64,000 bases of DNA from contig OW387140.1 in assembly GCA_936440205.1 (NCBI GenBank), forward strand, positions 35,709,659 to 35,773,658, read 5' to 3'. Positions 45,381 to 56,700 of this stretch are shown here, one piece after another. The DNA comes from Lepidonotus clava. Taxonomy: Eukaryota > Annelida > Polychaeta > Phyllodocida > Polynoidae. A model generated the notes under the pieces. It was not told the origin of the DNA. It ran no database searches and was given only the letters and a program-made list of their open reading frames with translations. The position numbers and the translations under genes are program-made. Numbering within the stretch: the first letter of the stretch is position 1; every line of letters starts with the position of its first letter.

Positions 45381-47540
45381 CTCGCTTAAGTGGAATACCT
45401 GATCACTTCATGTATGAACCATACAATTACTTTTGCCAGAATGCATTAGCAAGTTCAAACTCCCATGATAATAGGCCATTTTCTATATACTACTCATCAG
45501 TTTTAAGAGGACAATGGTCAGTCATTGTATGGAATTCCCAACCTTACCTCACCCTAACCTGAAACGGTATATTATCTATACCTCAACCACAGCTGAACAT
45601 AAATGTGCGTGTTCTGTGGGTTTAAATGATTTCAGTGCATGGAATATTTGATGAGATTAGAAGTCAGTCATGATGAAATCTGACATTAACATGGGTTACT
45701 CACAGAATGCTGACCAAGTGAACAGCACTGAAACAGCGATGACGTGTGTTGTGACGGCGTTGCGGAATATCAATATGGACATTCATACAAAGCCACTCCC
45801 TCCCTTTGTTCACGTTTAGACCCTAACCGGCTTTGATGTAACTAGTTGACCTCACTGACTGTCCTTAGCAGGATGGGTGAATAGTCCGGGTGAAGAGTGA
45901 ATTGCGGTACTTTTGGGTGTAATGGCCAATTTTTTATGGGCACTACGCATTTAAGGCAATATAAGATATTATTTTGAGGTCTTACAACAAAATGGAGTAG
46001 CTGTGCAGACATATGGGATATTAATCATTTGTGAGTCATATATATGAATGGTAATATTTTCCCATTAACATGAATAGATTACAATTCGTGTAAATGAAGG
46101 AATTCTAACGATGCTATTCATAAAAACTTCATAAACAGTATATTACGTGTTTTGCACTACAACAATAGGATACCACCTCCAGAGATCAATGTATAAACCT
46201 TAAATGATTGAAAATAAAAAGAACAGATATGTAACAAAAATGAGGCCATTGGTTGAAGTCTGCTAAGATAACAGATTTATCACAAGAACGATCAAAGAAG
46301 AATATCCTTAAACAACTCCTGCGAGCCACTATACTATACTCAACCAATCGTCAAATAATAAAACCCTGTAAATACACCCCAAAGTATGTATTGTCCCAGG
46401 CCACTCTCTGTAGGGACACCCGTTCATCCCACACCCCACACGCGACACCAGCCAAACCACCTAATCACCTAACGCCCAATAGAATCACCTCCAGCCCCGA
46501 AATCATATGAAATTTCCATGTTCTATTCACCCAAGCGGTCTCTACTGATCGTTCCGATTCCATTTGGCCAAACGGAAATATTAATTTCAGCCTATTCGTC
46601 GGCGATCGATCGCTGCGTCGCGACTGTGCACGTGGTATTGATCAGAATTATGGAAATATGCCCGGTGAGGAGAGGGGATTTATTCAGCTATTGCCAGCTA
46701 TTGCCGGCTTTCTTGGGTCGGTCTGGGGGACACAGGGGCAGTAAAATGTGTAATTAAAGACTTGTTATTGGGGGATCAGTTGTGCTTAGAACTGTGTATG
46801 ATTATTCAATATGATCCGATGGTATTTAAGGCAGGAAGAGTTGGATACGGGTTTGGGAGTCGTGAAATGCGCGTTGAACACTATTCAATGACACAGATAG
46901 GCCAGTAGCCTATGCAGTAAGCAAACAAAAGGTATGATTATATATATTCGCTTAGAAGATCGAGTGCCAGTAGGCAAAGATACATATACCATGAACATAG
47001 ACACGCGAATCAAATAATATCTCTGACAAGACGTACATCTATGGCAATGAAGATATAATTCCAAGATCATAACCAAACCTCTCACTGAATGGAAAATATC
47101 AATAACATAACCGACCGCACCGTTTACTGAATGGAACTGATTTTCAAGACATGTACAGCTTAAGCAAGTGTAGAATTGGTTCAAAATATCATCCATTCAA
47201 CGGTGTTGCAAATGGCAGTGTCTTGACCTTGTGGCGTTGCAAATGTATTACAACTTAACTGTACTGGGACCAGTCCACCTCAGTACCACTCAGATGCATT
47301 GAAGGGCGACGTTAGGAGAAATGAGCGGAAAGCTAATAACATCTAATTAAGTCAGCATGGAATAAGAGCCACGAGCAAACTCAAACTGCCGGGGGTCAGT
47401 TGAGATCAATTACATCAAAGTTTGAATATTAATTCGTGTCATCAAACATGACCTTCTGCATCCCTTTTCAGACTGAAAAAAGACTGCCTTGTTTCTGCAT
47501 TTTTTTTCTACTTAAATAGCCGAGCACCCAGCAAAAGTAT
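45381..47540. other. Spacer, nothing recognised
   Basis: Mixed to A+T-rich DNA with unrecognised open frames up to 103 codons. No repeats or RNA genes seen. Confidence 0.35.
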
Positions 47541-47900
47541 GTGTACATGAAAACGACAACGACCCGTTCCTTATCGTGCCACATGGCACACTGCGCCGGC
47601 GCAAATAGTCTCTCGCTCAAGTCTCGTGGGGAACGAGATTTGCACAGTTTTTGGCGGGAAGCTGCGCTGCGTTTGCCGAATGTCGTCTGCCAGTCAATCA
47701 GCAGCGCGGGGATGGCATATTGTTCTGTTTAAGCAACCATAGAGTCATTAATACTTCTACTTGAGAAGGTGTCCGGTTGAATGTATTGATTACACACGAG
47801 TGTGGCCTCTGAGGGCCGCCATGTTTGTCCATATAGAGGGGGCGCCGGCCGCTGGGGACGGAGTTCTGTTTGACGAGAAGAAGTGATGGCTTATTTGTCG
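47541..47900. promoter_or_regulatory. CpG-type promoter candidate (E2F, YY1)
   Basis: GCGCCGGCGC lies at about 47593. TTTGGCGGGAA at 47650-47660 is an optimal E2F site. GGCCGCCATGTTTG at 47814-47827 is an optimal YY1 site, followed by GGGGGCGCCGGCC. Such a set is usual for TATA-less promoters, with YY1 often just downstream of the start site. No first exon is identifiable. Confidence 0.45.
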
Positions 47901-48580
47901 AGAGGCCTCTCCTGCCAGCTGTAACGTAATAGTCCTGTGTGCCGACACTTCTTTCAGAGACATTCTGTTAATTTGTGCATGCTAATGTCGGAATACATAA
48001 AAGGAAAGGCGGGGTGCTTTTATTCAGATCTTCAGCCATCTGGTAGGCACCCTTAAGCTGCTAGACTATGAGGATATCTAGTTTAAATGTCTGAATCTTG
48101 AAGGTTTATTTAATCCACTGAATGGTGCAGTAAAACAAAACAGATTTGCACACTGCATGTACATTATATGTAAATTCTTTTTTTTTGTAACTACATGTAA
48201 TGTATTCAAACGCCTCTAATCCTAGACAAATGAAAGGATTTGGTTTCAGAATGCAATTCTCTCATGAAATTTCATTTTGATCACGCCTTGCATCTATTCA
48301 GAAATGCACTCGTACACAACATAGCCCCATATTCTTCTATAGTAAATTAGCTTATTCTGAATCAATCCATATTTATAAAATATACTATTGACATAAATAC
48401 CACAGATTTGCCCGACCATATCCTTTAACACAACATCCACGCAGTGAGCTGCTCGCAGTCTCATATCCCATCACCAGGCATTGCGCTGTATAAAACCATA
48501 GCAAGCTGCTCTCATAGTGCGGAGTGGAGCCTATCCCTATGCAGTTATGATACTCAGCCATGCTCCTTTAAGACCAATAG
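47901..48580. other. Candidate regulatory DNA and spacer
   Basis: TGCATGCTAATG near 47978 resembles a POU octamer. GAGCTGCTC lies at 48446-48454, with a shortened AGCTGCTC at about 48505. A+T-rich between. No gene supported. Confidence 0.35.
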
Positions 48581-49520
48581 GCATAAGCCTGCATCATGCC
48601 TGCCTGCCTGCCTCCCCCTCCAGCTGCCGCCGGCTCCCCCCTGCTGGCTGGCGGGTGCGGTTGATCTATAGCACGCTGAGGCCGGGGCAGGTCGTATCTA
48701 ACACTTATGACACGCCTGTCACCATGTTGAGTGTCAGACCCTTTTTGCCTATTAGCGCGATCGGCTTGCCATAAGCATGTTTTTGATCGGGTGTTTCCCG
48801 GAGGGTGGCCGACTAATAGCTGTCATATGCCATCAGGGCAAGCCGGGAGGCAGCGGATCCGTATTAATACACATCACTCCAGGCGCAACCCCTCTCTTTT
48901 CTGTGTTTCCTCCTCCTGCCACCACCCCCTGGAGGAGGGCGGCGCGCTGGGGGAGTGGGGGATGGCGATAAAGGGGTTGGTCGGTCGGCCGACCGGCTTC
49001 CCCTTCAGATTGTCACATAAAAGGCATTGGCGGCCGAGGAAGATCCGCCAACCCATATTGGGATATGAATTACAATGTCATAATTCAGGCCGGGGCGCTG
49101 GGGCGGCATTATCGTGGAAAATGAGCTGCGGGATCAGGCCTGATTGCCACCGGATCCCTCCAGTGTATTTAGGGCTGGGGGAGGGGGATTTAGAGGGACA
49201 GGAGGAGGCACTATTGACCCTCCTTTGGCCCTCCATCATGCGCGGATTGACGCCGATATGTATTTATGAAGGCGGCAAGGACATGACACAAACTGTCGGA
49301 TGAATTTCAGATTTCACCTCGCCCCCTCAAGCCTCAATGACTTTATCGAGCGGCGAAAGGACGCCAAGAGGGGGATGTGGCACCGTGGAGAAGGGAGGGA
49401 GGGGGGGGGGACTGGAGTGAGTGAGGGCGGGAACGCCGATTGCAGCGCCATCAGCGAATAGTGGGAAAAGGCGGAAGCTTACAACAATGGCTTCTGGAGG
49501 ATTGGAACCCGCTGTCAGAA
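48581..49520. other. Long G+C-rich island with 190-codon open frame
   Basis: This is the largest island in the window. The longest open frame of the window (48731-49303, plus) lies here. Its product would be rich in G, R, P and H, with no domain, signal or repeat I recognise, and overlapping frames are open too, so composition explains it. Non-coding signals include CATAAAAGGC, TATTTATGAAGG and the palindrome CGGTCGGCCGACCG (48982-48995). A conserved regulatory block is more likely than a gene. Confidence 0.35.
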
Positions 49521-50960
49521 AGCTGATGGATTTAAGAAGGGTTTCGGGGTTGGTTATTAAAGGAATTTGCTAAATCTTACTCCTTTTAAACTGTGAGAAC
49601 AGTGTATTTGATTAGGAACGTCGCGCACTTCACTTTGCAGTTGAATACACTGATAAGCAGGTTTATACTTATGGTGCCATATAAGTAAATGTTGGCGGTG
49701 GAAATAATGCGATAGGCCTTACCTAATTCTTTCTGGACAATTATGAGCCACTATGTAGCATATATGTGAAAAAGAAAAAGTGCGTTTCACTTATACATGT
49801 ATTTATGTCCTTGTCGAATGCTAGATCGCATGTAGCTTCAGTTTGCCTTTGTCACACTTTCTTGAGAATACATGATGCCAAGTAACAATTCTCAGGGCAT
49901 GGGTGATTATGGTGATTACATAGTTCAAGGTCCATTTAAATAGCGATACTCAATAGGATTTTTCCAATGATTGGGGTAGTAAATAACAACATCTCAAATG
50001 TCACTTTATGATACAGTAAAACATTTAGTTGAGAAGTAAGTGGTATAGATTTGGTGAAAGAATTCAACACATGCACCTCAATTTGGAAATGCAAGAATTT
50101 CCTCTTTTAGCATATTCAAATTACCAATCGCAATTGAATTTCTTTGACGGGCACATTAAGAACTTGCACACCCTTAATCAGTGTTTGTGGTGATGTGGTC
50201 AGTCCAAGACTTATCAGCTTTTGGAATGGATGACCACTCACACCCTCTGCCCCACTACCCCCTGCACCCCCCCCCCCACCCCCCTCTCTGCCCCCTACTC
50301 CCTCTGCTGGGGGTCGTGCGTTATAAGGCGTGTGACATGATTAGGCCCAGGGCCTGCCCCCAATGATAATTAAATCCTCTCACTCCCCAAGGTGGGCTGG
50401 ACTTTTTCCACAATAAAGAAAAAATATGGCGCTTCTTAATGGGCGCCGCCATTACTGCGATCATCTCAGCCCACCCACGTTGGTCCATCTCACACATCCC
50501 CCAACCCTCATCCCAAAGCCTTAACGACTCTGTCTCCCTGCTGGGGCGGGATACATATTTCTCCGATGTGTACAGAACTGTCGGCCATCATGCGATCCTA
50601 GTATTCAGCCATAATTGGGAGTGGTGCGCGAATCAAATTTGTTGGCATTAGGGTGTGTTGGGGGGCCGGGCCGAGCTGCCGCAGTTGTGAGTTGTGAGGG
50701 TTGTGAGTTGTCTCCCCTAGCGGGAGTCGTTGGAAACACCCGCTGCTTTGTTTGCGCGGGAACTTTGGGTGTCGTCTGCTCCATTCATAACGGCGCCGAG
50801 GGCGAATTGGATTACCGCCATTACGCCAAATTTCCCTCTCCTTGGTGAATATTAATAATTCATCGCCGCGGCGGGACATCATGTCCGATCGGCGGTGGCC
50901 TTGTAGTGGACAATAGGACTGACCGCTCGCTAATGGTCATTATCGTGCTGACCAGTGCCC
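49521..50960. other. A+T-rich spacer then island
   Basis: A+T-rich to 50200. C-rich at 50240-50300. CpG-containing island at 50420-50940, with TTGTGAG repeated four times (50680-50712) and several GCCGCCATTAC-type words. The minus-strand 94-codon frame is unrecognised. Confidence 0.35.
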
Positions 50961-51380
50961 ATCAACTACCCCCAGCAAAACCCACCCATTTCCCTCATTT
51001 CTGCCTCCAACTTTTACCCATCTGTTCTGGTCAGTAATTGAAAAGGAAACACATAGGCAGACACTCACAATATTCTAAAAAATTAACATTTTTGTGATGA
51101 AATAATTGAGTTTTATTTCATACATTATATTAGCCGAGTGACTTAATTGGTGCGAATTTATAAATTGGTTCTGGAATCTAAGGGTTGACGATTGTCAAGC
51201 AGGACAAATATATCCGAGCGCCGGACATGGGGGGTGTGAGAGATGATGTCCGTTGACCAGTCACGTGTCCAGAGTGACCACAGGCCAGGGGTAATCGAGT
51301 CAAGTGGACAACAACAAAGAGGCCGACGTCTGGGTCGTACCGCCTATGTCATTGACAACACGACCCTTTGTTGGCCCACA

Positions 51381-51432
51381 AGACGCTGCCGAACTGTGCA
51401 ACTACCAGACGCTGCCGAACTGTACAACCACC
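51381..51432 (+). repeat. Two-copy tandem repeat, 26 bp
   Basis: AGACGCTGCCGAACTGTRCA plus ACYACC occurs twice head to tail with two differences. Confidence 0.85.
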
Positions 51433-51496
51433 AGCTGGTTCCCAGCGACCCCATTTCACTATGCTACTTACAGGCCGAGTACATTCCTGGCTGATG

Positions 51497-51530
51497 AGGT
51501 CAATGAGGTCAGGGGTGGGAAACCAGGTCA
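51497..51530 (+). promoter_or_regulatory. DR3 nuclear-receptor element
   Basis: AGGTCA (51497-51502), ATG, AGGTCA (51506-51511) is a perfect direct repeat with a three-base spacer, the spacing used by VDR-type receptors. A third AGGTCA lies at 51525-51530. It sits at the right edge of a G+C-richer patch (51200-51540). Confidence 0.45.
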
Positions 51531-51540
51531 ATTGTTTGGG

Positions 51541-52500
51541 GAGACTCTCATGGTTTACATTTTTGACACATTTTAGAGAGCTTTGTCTGTAGGACCAAGT
51601 TTAAAAACTGTAGATTAGAAGTAGACTTGATAAGAGAGGCTAGATAATGCTAATTGGTTGAAGAGACGTACTATTGATTGGTTTTAATTACGTGTATTTA
51701 TCCAATAGATCACTTGAACTAGTGAAGGCTAATCAAAATCAGACAACGTTTCACGAAAAATTATTTCAAATCATTTCAACATTCACTTTGTCATTTATCT
51801 AAATTTATATAATTCCTGCATACAGCTTGCAAAATAGCAAAGATATCAATGTTAGTTATTTTGTTGTAATGAGAGTTCTTACTGATGCTGTAGAACTGGG
51901 GTTTAAAAATTATTCAAAGCAAAATTAAGACTGGTTTGAAGTTTTAGGAATATCAGACATCCAATCTGTGCATATAAAGGTCAGCCTGGCTTATCTGTCT
52001 ATGAACTGCCTCATCACTAGTCAAATATTGATGACTGATACGTCAGTCCCAGCCAAGTGTATCCGTAATTATAGCATAATTAGCCATTAGCCATACATAG
52101 TTAATTCGTGGTTATTATATAGCCGTTGTTGGCCGCGATGTGCTATGGAATCTGTACATGCCCTGGAGTAAAAAGGCAAATTATCCGCGAATTATACACC
52201 ATTATGTCATGAAATTTGCGCCCACGATTATGAGCGATAATTGGCGGCCCAGGCACACTTTTTCTATAGTCCATGTATGATCACCTGACAGAGGGTAGTT
52301 GCTCATGTTGTAGTCGAGGGTAAATGGTTTGACAGATGTCATGGTTTAATTGAAAGTTAATGTGTATTGGCAATAATTGTTTAATTTTCATGAGAATTGG
52401 AACTGCTCATGTGTTAGCTCTGGTACGGTTCGTATCTATTGACAGTATATGCACGGGTTGTATTTTACAAACATAAATGAAACCCGCACGTTTTCGTTGC
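51541..52500. other. A+T-rich DNA with homeodomain-dense block
   Basis: At 52060-52260 the words GTAATTATAGCATAATTAG, CCATTAGCC, GTTAATTCG, CGAATTATAC, CATTATGTC and CGATAATTGG are packed together, a candidate homeodomain-bound enhancer. The rest is plain A+T-rich DNA. Confidence 0.35.
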
Positions 52501-52501
52501 A

Positions 52502-52620
52502 GTGGCGAATCTAGGATTTTAAATTGGGGTGGGTGGTGCTATAACGGATTTTCACACACAAATCCTGTCCCAAAAATGTCAGGGGCCCCTTATGCTCCCC
52601 ATCCCTACCCAATTCACCAC
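52502..52620. mobile_element. Miniature element with G-rich inverted ends
   Basis: GTGGCGAATCTAGGATTTTA leads into TTGGGGTGGG. The right end CCCATCCCTACCCAATTC + ACCAC mirrors it imperfectly. Related to the elements at 12852 and 23153 by its GTGGCGAAT start. No coding capacity. Confidence 0.5.
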
Positions 52621-53780
52621 TATATTTTGTTACAATGTACAAACAATTCTTTATGCATAATCTTTGCTCTTTTACTTTTTCTCCCGCATCACTTTATATC
52701 ATACCTTAATTACCACAGTGGATTTTACTAGCTCTGAAAATCTTATGTAAATCTTGAAATGGCTTTATATCTAAAGAGCGATAGAATCAGCAAATGAGCA
52801 ATGGAAGGAACAAGCCTTGCAGCATCTCCCACTATCTGTCCCCAACCGCACCAACCTCAATTTGGGGGGGAAATCAATCCGTCAGAGCCACACTCTAAAA
52901 CCATTATATCCGCCACATTTCACCAGTCCATAAATTACCAAAATTTTGTTAATTCACAACAGCGGAATTGATCCAGGGCCGCCCCAGCGAGGCAAGGGCG
53001 TGGCGAGGGGTGGGTAATCGGAACGACAGCGACAGAAAAATATTGGATAAATTCGCCCAAATTTGTAATTGCGTGGACGGACTTCTAATACGATGGAAAA
53101 TATAGCCCGGGCGCCTGTCACTGAGGCTTGGGCCTAATGGGAATAAGCGCCGCCGCCTTTTGAAGCCAAATTAAATATGTGTTGGCAGTGACCGGAATAA
53201 GCGCCCGTGGCCCAATTCACACTTGGCGACGCGCTGGGCGATAGCGGCCGATTTTAATTGAAATAACGCCAAACAAACTTTTCAGATACTATCCTCTGAT
53301 AAACACGTGTACCGACACAAACTAACCTCTTTCTATAAACTCCTCATGATATTCTATCATATTTAATATGAATTTGTATCAAATTGTTTTACTCAATATT
53401 TCTGACAAATCGCTCCCTGAAAGTTCTTCTAGTGTGAACGGGGCTTGTCACTACATCTGCTTGGTTAGAGTGCGGTCGGCCAGGCTGGGGGGTGAGGTTT
53501 AATCCATTTTGCGAGTCAATAAATATAAATTACTACAAGACGACGGGCGCGGCGGGCGGCAGGGCGAGCATCTTTTTGTGTTGGCTGGCTATTCGATAAA
53601 GACACATGACATGTTGCATTATTAGGCTGGGTTTTATTTACATGTCAGAGCGTCAAGTTGGACTGACAAGTCGGGCCCCGCCTCCATACTGGAAGCCGCC
53701 CATCTGAGGGGCGCTGCCATCCAATTGCCCACCCGCCCTTATATGAGATTTTGACACCCTACCACGTTGGCCTGACGTTC
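52621..53780. other. Island with repeated 12-base word
   Basis: At 53140-53151 and 53194-53205 the word GGAATAAGCGCC occurs twice, 54 bases apart, in a block that also holds AATTAAATATG, GTAATTGCG and TTTTAATTGAAATAACGCC. Such paired words in complex DNA suggest a regulatory element. A second G+C-rich patch is at 53450-53760. No gene supported. Confidence 0.35.
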
Positions 53781-56700
53781 GTATTAGACCTATAGAAAAA
53801 AGTATACAATTATTTTTCAAAAATCAACTTTCCGTTAGCCATTCTTCTGTTAGGGGCTTTCCAGTATGTGCGCATTAAGGGCGATAGGGGGGTTATGGGG
53901 GTTTGGTTTGTACGTTCATGTGCAATCCACTACGTACCTTTGCCCAAGGGGAGGGAGTTGAGGGGCCTGAAATCTGTGAAAATATGCGTGCATACTTAAA
54001 AGAAGGCCTATTAATTAATGTGTATGTATTCATTATAGAAGAATTCATAGAGTTATACATGCCTGTGTAACGCCTCAAAAGTGATTAAGATTATTCCTTA
54101 TGAAGTCCACCTGTGCGGACGAAATGTTGAGTTTAATAAAACTACCATCTTAAAACAACTTCCAGAATGCCTCTCACTTTATCATCTAGCATCAAATTAT
54201 CAATGTCGTGAGTTCTATTTCTAACGTATACTTTTCCGCAATTGATGCACTTAAACTACCATGTCTCCTTACCCATTCATTTAAAAGCGAGTGCTGTTAA
54301 TTCCGTGGTGTAAGCCTACCTACATAACGTGTGTTATATTTAATGCCAATTACATTAACGTTTCTACATTAACCGATTGACTAAGCATTCATTAAAAGAT
54401 AATTTACATAACATGTGTATGATGAATGAGGACTACTTCAAGGATTTACGTATAAATATAAGATGATTTATTTATTTTATAGCATCAATTCACAATACAA
54501 ACTAGAAAAAATGTACACATTACCGTTAAAATGTTTTTGATATATCTAGTCACAGCCGTTTTTCTATACCATATTATCATAGGATCAGATGTATAATCTA
54601 AGTACATGAATTACAAACATAATATCTTCATGAATGACTCTATTCTTTGGGTTGCTTTTCCCACACAAAGGTTACACTGTATTCCCAAGTTGATTTATAC
54701 TCTCTTTATAATCAGACATTAACCCTAGGTTGATACATGAAAGATATTCCGACATTCTCAAAATAGTTTCCATGGGAAATGCAAGATCAAATTACAATGA
54801 TCGAATATCTATTTCAGATCCGATATGAATTAACACAAAAGGCGGATCAGTGTGTCATTGAATGGTGTATCAGGCTTCATCATATCATTTTGCGATTTAA
54901 AAAGGCCTGTCAGCTTGTGGGCGGGGTGGTTTATATCACTAATAACACCTCTGGTTTGAGAGATCTATAGGGAGGAATTGATGTGGTAGAGTCCTAACAG
55001 TGTTGTGATATATTGCATTTCCATCACCAAGCAGATGATTGCTAACAATTGAAAAAAGGCCCTATGGTGACATTTTCCTATACCTCAGCTGGGAGAGTGA
55101 TCATGTTTCTCTTTGAAGCAACCACAAAAGCACCAGCAACAGAGAGAAATAACTGTTTTTGACAGCCATTGAATCGCTGCATCTCTCTACTCTTTCTGAG
55201 GCTTAAAGCCCCCCTACCCTCACTCTCCCACCCCTTCCAGACCCCCACGCCCCCTCAGTTCTTTCACACAGAAAGAGACAATGTATAGAGTACATAAATA
55301 TGCAGTTCTTTATCACGTCACCGGTGGGAAAATGAAGGGGAGGGGATACTTATAAAGAAATTTGATTGCCATTCAGGAAAAGGAACAGAGGGGACTTTAT
55401 TTACTATTAGCCTTAAAGTTAAGGTTCTGTTATCAGTTTTTTTCTTTATTTAACCTTCCTGACAATAATAATTGGACAATTTGCACAAAACAACTATTTT
55501 ACCAGGGAAAAATCTGTTTGGGGAACAATATAAAACATGAGTCTAGAATAAAACCTCAGGAATTTCAACCATCAGTTTCTAATATAAGTAGAATTCTATG
55601 GGTTTGACCTTTTTTTAAATTTAAGGTGGGGCAATCCAGATATATTATGTGATAATCATTTGACAACCCATATCAGTATTCTTTCGGTACTCACCGTCAT
55701 AAGGATCTCTATTAAAATACTCATTTCTAAGCAAAGTAGTCCCCCCTCCCCCATTACACCAATGGCCCCACCTCACCTCACCCAGCCACCACCATTTTCC
55801 CCCTCACCATTGCCGTCATTGAGAGTGGGCCCATAAAGCCTGCTGTAACTTGATATGAGGCCGTTGTCAATGGGTCTATGCCGCATTTGTTAGGCCTGAG
55901 CGGGTTTCTGATGCAGAGGTATAATTTCAAAAGATCAACACGGCCGTCGCATAAAAGCCTCACAGTCAGTCTGTCACATTTGTATCGAATATACCATAAA
56001 CACCCTGTGAAAAGGTGCATGCTGTTTTTTCTACCCAATTTTCCTCACTCCAGCTGTGTGAAAACGCCATATGAAACTAATAAAACAAGTATCTCTTCAT
56101 ATGTGTATTTGAATAGAAATATACCGTGATTGGACATTTTTTATGTGTAAAAATATTGAGTAACACTTTTCATGGGGAAAAATTAGTGGTAAACAAGTGA
56201 GGTGAACTGCGGTAGAGCGTTCGTGGGAGCGCATGCGCATACAGGAAGGCCTGTAGTGTATATGTCACAGAAATAAAGTATTTATCATAAAGCTCCACAA
56301 AGGGGGTATAGATGTGCACTGAATTGTGACGGCTCCATAGGCAGTATTTACACCTGTGGGAAAATGACAGGGGTGAGTGTGTGGAGGTGTGGACCGACCA
56401 GTAAATATTAGCATACAGAAACAGGGCTTATTGAGAAACCCACCCCTAGCCGCGGGCAAATGATACACCAAAAACTTCTTCTTAAGGAACCGCCACAATG
56501 AGCTTTCAACTCACCGCCAATTTTTACTGGATTTAGGATGCACATTTAAAAATGGGTTGTCAACTTCAGCAGCTCGTTTGCACAGGGAATATCATTATGT
56601 GTTAGTAAAGGTATTATAAAACACGTCGGACAACTAGTCTAGTTGTATTTGGGGATAGCTAGATGTAAATGGAGAATCTAAACTGATCAGTTTTTTTGGT

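Noticed and set aside
47210-47225. miR-34 look-alike (TGGCAGTGT)
   Set aside because: Only the seed matches; the rest and the hairpin are absent.
48731-49303. 190-codon open frame as a gene
   Set aside because: It lies in a G+C-rich island where stops are rare, neighbouring frames are also open, and the residues show no domain, signal or codon pattern that I recognise.
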